From Ruicaihuangia caeni (lineage in GTDB: Bacteria; Actinomycetota; Actinomycetes; Actinomycetales; Microbacteriaceae): a DNA stretch of 64,000 bases. Made by a program: the position numbers and the translations under genes. A model generated the notes under the pieces. It saw nothing but the letters and a program-made list of their open reading frames with translations, did not search any database and was not told where the DNA came from. The DNA lies in contig NZ_JASATX010000003.1 in NCBI RefSeq assembly GCF_029952955.1, positions 420,027-484,026 on the forward strand. Reading direction: 5' to 3'. Each line of letters opens with the position of its first letter. Position 1 is the stretch's first letter. This document shows, piece by piece, positions 59,597-64,000 of this stretch.

Positions 59597-60862
59597 TCAC
59601 GCGGTGCCGCGCCACCGCCCGAGGCCGTTCATGAGGTGGTACACGACGAGCGTCGCGACGGTGCCGAGCACGATGCCCGAGAAGGTCACAGAGCCGGCGT
59701 TCATGGTGAAGTCGGCGATCGCCACGATGAGGCCCACACCGGCGGCGAGCTGGTTCTTCGGGTTGGCGAAGTCGACCTTGTTCTCGACCCAGATGCGCAC
59801 ACCGATGATGCCGATCAGACCGTACAGCGCCGTGGTGATGCCGCCGAGCACTCCCTGCGGAATCGTGAAGATGAGCGCGCCGATCTTGGGCGAGAGCCCG
59901 AGCAAGATGGCGGTGATTCCGGCCACCCAGTACGCGGCGGTCGAGTAGACGCGCGTCGCTGCCATGACGCCGATGTTCTCGCCGTACGTGGTGGTGGGCG
60001 AGCCGCCCCCGACTCCGGCGAGCACGGTCGCCACACCGTCGGCGAGCAGCGCGCGCCCCGTGAGCGGGTCGAGGTCGCGCTGGGTGAGCTGCCCGACTCC
60101 CTTCACGTGGCCGACGTTCTCGGCGATCAGTGCGAGCACCACAGGCAGGAACATCAGGTACAGGGGCAGGAAGCTCACATCGAAGACCGGTGTGGTGAAC
60201 TCGGGCAGGCCGACCCACGCGGCCTCGGCCACCGGGGTGAAGTCGATCTCGCCCATGGCGACGGCCACGAGGTAGCCGACCGCGACGCCGATCACGATCG
60301 AGAGTCGGCCGATCATGCCGCGGAACAGCACCGCGACCAGCACTACGGCGAGCAGCGTGATCGAGGCGATGAGCGGCGAGGCCTCGAAGTTCTGCTTGGC
60401 GGCGGGCGCCAGGTTGAACCCGATGAGCGCCACGATGGTGCCGGCCACGACCGGGGGCATCAGCGCGTTGATCCAGCCGGTGCCCGAGAGGTGCACCACG
60501 AGGCCGACGATCGCGAGGAGCGCGCCGACGACGATGACGCCGCCCAGCGCCGCACCCCGTCCTTCCGCCGCGACAGCAGCGGTGATGGGCGCGATGAACG
60601 CGAACGACGAACCGAGGTAGCTCGGCAGGCGGTTGGCCGTGATGATCAGGAACAGCAGCGTTCCGATGCCCGAGAACAGCAGCGTCGTGCTCGGCGGGAA
60701 TCCGGTGATCAGCGGTACGAGGAAGGTCGCGCCGAACATCGCGACCACGTGCTGCGCGCCGAAGCCGATGGTGCGCGGCCAGCTGAGCCGCTCTTCGGGG
60801 TTGACGACTTCAGAGGATGCGACGGCCTTGCCGTCTCCGTGAAGCTTCCAGGGCAGGGCCAT
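59597..60862 (-). CDS. uraA: Uracil/xanthine permease (NCS2 family, UraA-like)
   Basis: A 421-residue nucleobase:H+ symporter. GAQHVVAMFGATFLVPLITG (first segments), LALIAENVGHVKGVG (essential Glu) and GGSPTTTYGENIGVMAATRV are UraA-type substrate-site motifs. ATG 60862 follows AAGGAATCCCCCT; earlier in-frame codons are discounted. Probably imports uracil. It stands alone and is divergent from the M13 peptidase gene. A link with the nucleoside phosphorylase operon 5 kb away is speculative. Confidence 0.92.
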   Translation of the reverse strand: MALPWKLHGDGKAVASSEVVNPEERLSWPRTIGFGAQHVVAMFGATFLVPLITGFPPSTTLLFSGIGTLLFLIITANRLPSYLGSSFAFIAPITAAVAAEGRGAALGGVIVVGALLAIVGLVVHLSGTGWINALMPPVVAGTIVALIGFNLAPAAKQNFEASPLIASITLLAVVLVAVLFRGMIGRLSIVIGVAVGYLVAVAMGEIDFTPVAEAAWVGLPEFTTPVFDVSFLPLYLMFLPVVLALIAENVGHVKGVGQLTQRDLDPLTGRALLADGVATVLAGVGGGSPTTTYGENIGVMAATRVYSTAAYWVAGITAILLGLSPKIGALIFTIPQGVLGGITTALYGLIGIIGVRIWVENKVDFANPKNQLAAGVGLIVAIADFTMNAGSVTFSGIVLGTVATLVVYHLMNGLGRWRGTA

Positions 60863-61033
60863 AGGGGGATTCCTTGGTCGTGAAGTGATGAACAGAGTGC
60901 TTGAACAGGAGGCAATCGGATGCCGAGGGCAACAGTGCGTGACGATTGCTCGCCTGAGAGTACTGGAGCGCAAGGGAGCAACCCCGGCGCGGCTCGCACG
61001 CCGAGCGGCATCTTTTCTCGCGAGGCGTTGCTC

Positions 61034-61101
61034 CTGGCGCCGAGACGGCGCTGAGCGCTGGCGCCGCGGCGGTCCCTGGCGCCAAGACGGCGCCCAGCGC
61101 T
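61034..61101. repeat. Two copies of a 26-bp GGCGCC hairpin word
   Basis: CTGGCGCC-RAGAC-GGCGC-type words at 61034-61059 and 61076-61101 (23 of 26 identical). The same GGCGCC-GAGAC-GGCGCC hairpin, inverted, occurs at 13549-13570 and about 13706-13726. It sits in the 314-base divergent region 60863-61176, which otherwise shows only promoters. Confidence 0.7.
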
Positions 61102-61176
61102 AGCCGGCGCAGCTAAGGCCAGAAATCGCCTTCACCCCCAGCGCAGGCGCGCCAGCGCGCTGGCTAGGGTGGGGGA

Positions 61177-63120
61177 ATGACGCAGCCATCCGGTATCGCC
61201 CTCGACGAGCTCGACCCGGCCGTTCGGCCGCAAGACGATCTGTTCCGGCATGTGAACGGCCGATGGATCGATCGCACCGAGATCCCCTCCGACAAGGCGC
61301 GGTACGGCTCGTTCACGCTCCTGGCGGAAGCGTCGGAGCAGGCGGTGCGCGACATCATCATCGAGGCGCAGTCGGCCGAGCCCGGTACTGAGGCGCGCAA
61401 GGTGGGCGATCTGTTCGCCAGCTTCATGGATGAGGAGCGCATCGAACAGCTCGGCGTGGCGCCGATCACGGGGCTGCTCGAAGAGATCGACACCATTGAC
61501 TCGTCGACGCGGCTCCTCGAGGTCGTCGCCAGGCTCGAGAGGCAGGGCGCCTCCGGCTTCTTCCAGCTCTTCGTCGACAACGACCCGGGCGACCCCGAGC
61601 GCTACCTCGTCTTCATCGAGCAGGGCGGCCTCGGGCTGCCCGACGAGTCGTACTACCGCGAGGAGAAGTTCAGCGGCATCCGCACCCAGTACACGGCGTT
61701 CGTCGAACGGATGCTGTCGCTCGCCGGCCTCGATGACGCCGGCGTTCGTGCCGCCCGGGTCACGGAGCTCGAGACCGCGCTCGCCTCGCACCACTGGGAC
61801 AACGTGCGCTCGCGCGACAGTCGCGCCACCTACAACCTGACCGCATGGCGCGATCTGCCAGACCTGTTCGGGGGGTGGCTCGCCGCGCTGGACGCTCCGG
61901 CCGGCACCTTCGACGAGGTGGTGCTGCGGCAGCCGAGCTTCAGCGAGGGACTCGCGGGCCTCGTCGCAGACGCCGAGCGGCTCGACGCTTGGCGCGACTG
62001 GGCACGGTGGCAGGTCGTGCGCTCGTTCGCTCCCTATCTGCCGAAGCGCTTCGTCGACGAGAACTTCGATTTCTACGGCAAGACGCTCACAGGCACGCCT
62101 GAGATCCGGGCGCGCTGGAAGCGCGGTGTCTCGCTGGTCGAGGGCGCACTCGGCGAAGCCGTTGGCCGCATCTACGTCGATCGGCACTTCAGGCCCGAGG
62201 CCAAGCACGCCATGGACGAGTTGGTGGCCAACCTCGTCGAGGCCTATCGACAGAGCATCACCGGGCTCGACTGGATGACCGACGAGACCCGCGTCCGCGC
62301 CCTCGAGAAGCTCGGCAAGTTCACGCCGAAGATCGGGTACCCGGTCAAGTGGCGTGACTACTCCGCACTGCCGATCGACGAGGGCGATCTCGTCGGCAAT
62401 GTGCGTGCGGCCGGCGAGTTCGAGTTCCAGCGCGAGCTCGCGAAGATCGGCCGGCCCATCGACCGCGACGAGTGGTTCATGACCCCGCAGACCGTGAATG
62501 CCTACTACAACCCCGGGTTCAACGAAATCGTGTTCCCCGCGGCGATCCTGCAGTACCCCTTCTTCGACGACTCGCGCGACGCCGCCGCGAACTACGGCGC
62601 GATCGGCGCGGTCATCGGTCACGAGATCGGCCACGGCTTCGACGATCAGGGGTCGCGGTTCGACGGGGACGGGCGACTCATCGACTGGTGGACGGACGCC
62701 GATCGGCAGGCCTTCGAGCAGCGCACCGGTTCGCTCATCGAGCAGTACAACGCCCTCGTTCCGAAGCAGCTCGACGGGCACAACGTGAACGGCGAGCTCA
62801 CCATCGGCGAGAACATCGGAGACCTGGGGGGCCTCTCGATCGCGTGGAAGGCCTACCTGCTGTCCCTCGACGGCGCTGAGCCGCCGGTGGTCGATGGGCT
62901 CACTGGCGCGCAGCGCTTCTTCTTGTCGTGGGCGCAGGCCTGGCAGCTCAAGGTGCGCGACGAGGAGGCGATCCGGCTCCTCGCGATCGACCCGCACTCG
63001 CCGGCCGAGTTCCGCTGCAATCAGATCGTGCGGAACATCGACGCGTTCTATGACGCGTTCGACGTGCGCGAGAGCGATGAGCTGTGGCTCGATGAGGCGC
63101 AGCGCGTCAGCATCTGGTGA
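61177..63120 (+). CDS. pepO: M13 family zinc metallopeptidase (PepO/neprilysin-like)
   Basis: A 647-residue neprilysin-type endopeptidase cleaving short peptides. Zinc motif HEIGH at 482-486 and third-ligand motif ENIGDLGG at 545-552, with the substrate motif NAYYNPGFNEIVFPAAIL upstream. N-terminal M13 domain features DDLFRHVNGRWIDRTEIPSD. There is no signal peptide or membrane anchor, so it is cytoplasmic, as in other actinobacterial PepO proteins. Full family length. Confidence 0.93.
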   Translation: MTQPSGIALDELDPAVRPQDDLFRHVNGRWIDRTEIPSDKARYGSFTLLAEASEQAVRDIIIEAQSAEPGTEARKVGDLFASFMDEERIEQLGVAPITGLLEEIDTIDSSTRLLEVVARLERQGASGFFQLFVDNDPGDPERYLVFIEQGGLGLPDESYYREEKFSGIRTQYTAFVERMLSLAGLDDAGVRAARVTELETALASHHWDNVRSRDSRATYNLTAWRDLPDLFGGWLAALDAPAGTFDEVVLRQPSFSEGLAGLVADAERLDAWRDWARWQVVRSFAPYLPKRFVDENFDFYGKTLTGTPEIRARWKRGVSLVEGALGEAVGRIYVDRHFRPEAKHAMDELVANLVEAYRQSITGLDWMTDETRVRALEKLGKFTPKIGYPVKWRDYSALPIDEGDLVGNVRAAGEFEFQRELAKIGRPIDRDEWFMTPQTVNAYYNPGFNEIVFPAAILQYPFFDDSRDAAANYGAIGAVIGHEIGHGFDDQGSRFDGDGRLIDWWTDADRQAFEQRTGSLIEQYNALVPKQLDGHNVNGELTIGENIGDLGGLSIAWKAYLLSLDGAEPPVVDGLTGAQRFFLSWAQAWQLKVRDEEAIRLLAIDPHSPAEFRCNQIVRNIDAFYDAFDVRESDELWLDEAQRVSIW

Positions 63121-63255
63121 GCCGAGCCTCTGGTGCCTTCGACACCGGCACATCCCGCAACTGTCGTGGCGAGGCTCAGCGGTGATCGGCGCACCAGTGC
63201 CTCGCGACTGAACGGTTTAGTCCTCGTCTTGCGGACACTTATGACATGCGTGCGG

Positions 63256-63331
63256 TATGATATTGGCATAACCACCCGGATGCTTCGGCTACCGGGCGCG
63301 GCCCCCGAGAAATCGGGGGCCTGCTTCGTTC
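63256..63331 (+). ncRNA. Candidate small structured RNA with its own promoter and terminator
   Basis: A good -10 box TATGAT (63256-63261) precedes about 65 bases with no ORF. A first stem, CCCGG/CCGGG around ATGCTTCGGCTA, is followed by a perfect 9-bp terminator stem GGCCCCCGA-GAAA-TCGGGGGCC (63300-63321) and a T-richer tail. The -35 is weak. The RNA would start near 63267 and point at the broken NYN gene, whose 3' end is at 63330. Base composition is lower in GC than neighbours. RNA identity is inferred from promoter plus folded terminator only. Confidence 0.5.
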
Positions 63332-63938
63332 ACGGCCAAGACGGCGGTTTATTGATGGTCCGTCCCTGGCTGTCTCGAATCTGTTGTGCGAACTGGAAAG
63401 CGGAGAGCGTTCCGCGACGGATCTGTCGCACGGTTTCGAGGCCTGCTCTCTCGAACGCTTTGTTGTACCGCGCGTGGGCCACGGATACCAGCGCAAGGGC
63501 CTTCCCGCGGGAGCTCAATAGTTCCAGGGGTGGAACCAGATCAGAGTCATTCGTAACTACCGCGAACGAGTCGGCACGATCTTCCAACGCGTCAACGATG
63601 AGATGAGATGCGAGGGCGACGTCGCTGCCTTTTTCCTCCGGTCGCTTGACTCAAACTGTGAGTACGCGCCCATCCTCGCCGACTTCTTGAGGGTGGACCG
63701 GCAGGTGTTGCTTCACGAAGTTGAACTTGCCCTCGATGATTTCGACGTTCGTTGTTCGGAGCGCTCGCCAATAGACCTGTTGCCGTTGGCCAATGCCGGG
63801 ATCATTAGTTAGTGGTTTAAGCGCGGCGGTGAAGAACTTGACTCCCACCACTTCGCGATGGGGAAAGAGCCGACACGCGAGCGCTTCAAGGTCAAGCCAC
63901 TTGAACTCAGGAAACTCGCGTTGTGAATCGCCCCGGGT
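63330..63938 (-). pseudogene. NYN-domain (PIN-like) ribonuclease gene broken by an in-frame TGA
   Basis: One minus-strand frame reads FKWLDLEALACRLFPHREVV, GVKFFTAALKP, QRQQVYWRAL and VEIIEGKF. A TGA then interrupts it at 63651-63653. It resumes without frameshift as KRPEEKGSDVALASHLIVDA, then FAVVTNDSDLVPPLELL. These blocks are the middle and C-terminal NYN motifs, including the catalytic acidic residues of EKGSDV and NDSD. The N-terminal FIDGFN block is missing: a TAA at 63939 closes the frame upstream. So the gene lacks its start and carries a nonsense codon, unless there is sequencing error. Codon use is less GC-biased than in the rest of the window, suggesting acquisition. Confidence 0.75.
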
Positions 63939-64000
63939 TTAGTGGAGGGCGAGTTCTCCCAGAGCCGACTGGTTCTGGGAGTTGATCTCACGGTAGTAGC
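63939..64000 (-). other. C-terminal end of an unidentified ORF with a hairpin at its 3' end
   Basis: A 19-codon open frame entering from the right edge (YYREINSQNQSALGELALH, then TAA). Its coding DNA forms a hairpin (63956-63981: CTCCCAGAGCC / GGTTCTGGGAG, one G-T pair). I do not recognise the protein. The boundary with the NYN remnant may mark an insertion or deletion junction. Confidence 0.35.

Noticed and set aside
57392..60883. Two very long plus-strand open frames opposite the MATE and uracil permease genes
   Set aside because: They run through the repeat arrays and give Arg/His/Asp-rich nonsense. The minus strand carries well-conserved membrane proteins.
61132..63153. 673-codon minus-strand open frame opposite the M13 peptidase
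   Set aside because: Mirror frame of a gene with HEIGH and ENIGDLGG motifs. The antisense protein has low complexity and no ribosome site.
63300..63321. Terminator belonging to the M13 peptidase gene
   Set aside because: It lies 180 bases past the stop, and a promoter-like TATGAT lies between, so a separate small transcript explains it better.
63330..63851. Two separate small genes on the minus strand at 63330-63587 and 63651-63851
   Set aside because: They are in the same reading frame and together form one NYN domain split by a single TGA.

Overview
The window is high-GC DNA with short intergenic gaps, many ATGA/GTGA stop-start overlaps and abundant ggatgcc/gcatccg words. This suggests an actinobacterium, most likely a Microbacteriaceae-type soil or plant-associated chemoheterotroph. 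That placement is an inference from composition and gene content. I saw no rRNA, tRNA, CRISPR array, phage or complete insertion sequence. Most of the window is accessory catabolism: uptake systems next to degradative enzymes and local repressors.

Region 1 (1-24.3 kb) is dominated by a probable fructosamine (Amadori product) regulon. It holds FrlB-, FrlD- and FrlC-like enzymes, a DctPQM TRAP transporter, an OrdL/PuuB-type FAD amine oxidase, a DUF1338/HglS-type dioxygenase, two D-2-hydroxyacid dehydrogenases, a ThDP enzyme, the start of an aldehyde dehydrogenase, and a LacI regulator. A near-identical 15-bp LacI-type operator lies in four divergent intergenic regions (1396, 12123, 15000, 18473) and ties these scattered genes together. 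Embedded in it (3.4-12.1 kb) are an RbsABC-like transporter, a PfkB kinase, an amidohydrolase-fold protein, a YjbQ protein, ManA and two paralogous GntR/UTRA regulators.

Region 2 (24.4-29.8 kb) is a minus-strand operon of sugar-type ABC transporter plus amidase. A TetR regulator lies upstream, with two matching candidate operators. Region 3 (29.9-31.5 kb) is a small cluster of a haem-oxygenase-like diiron protein, a CDGSH protein and a DUF2795 protein.

Region 4 (31.8-43.9 kb) is an aromatic-degradation cluster: SnoaL-like protein, large LuxR regulator, two-component flavin monooxygenase whose reductase is fused to an IclR effector domain, NMT1/SsuABC-type importer, extradiol dioxygenase, MFS carrier and FAH-family hydrolase. 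Region 5 (44.1-54.6 kb) has a GntR regulator, a VOC protein and a third sugar-type ABC transporter. Beyond a dNTPase-like gene lies a five-gene operon (RutB-like amidohydrolase, PfkB kinase, nucleoside phosphorylase, SIS protein, aldehyde dehydrogenase). A shared 22-bp operator links the two halves and suggests uptake and dismantling of a nucleoside-like compound.

Region 6 (54.7-63.1 kb) is housekeeping: HAD phosphatase, membrane-anchored coiled-coil protein, mismatch endonuclease NucS, MATE exporter, uracil permease and M13 peptidase, separated by repeat-rich spacers. Region 7 (63.2-64 kb) has lower GC. It carries a candidate small structured RNA converging on a NYN-domain ribonuclease gene broken by an in-frame TGA.
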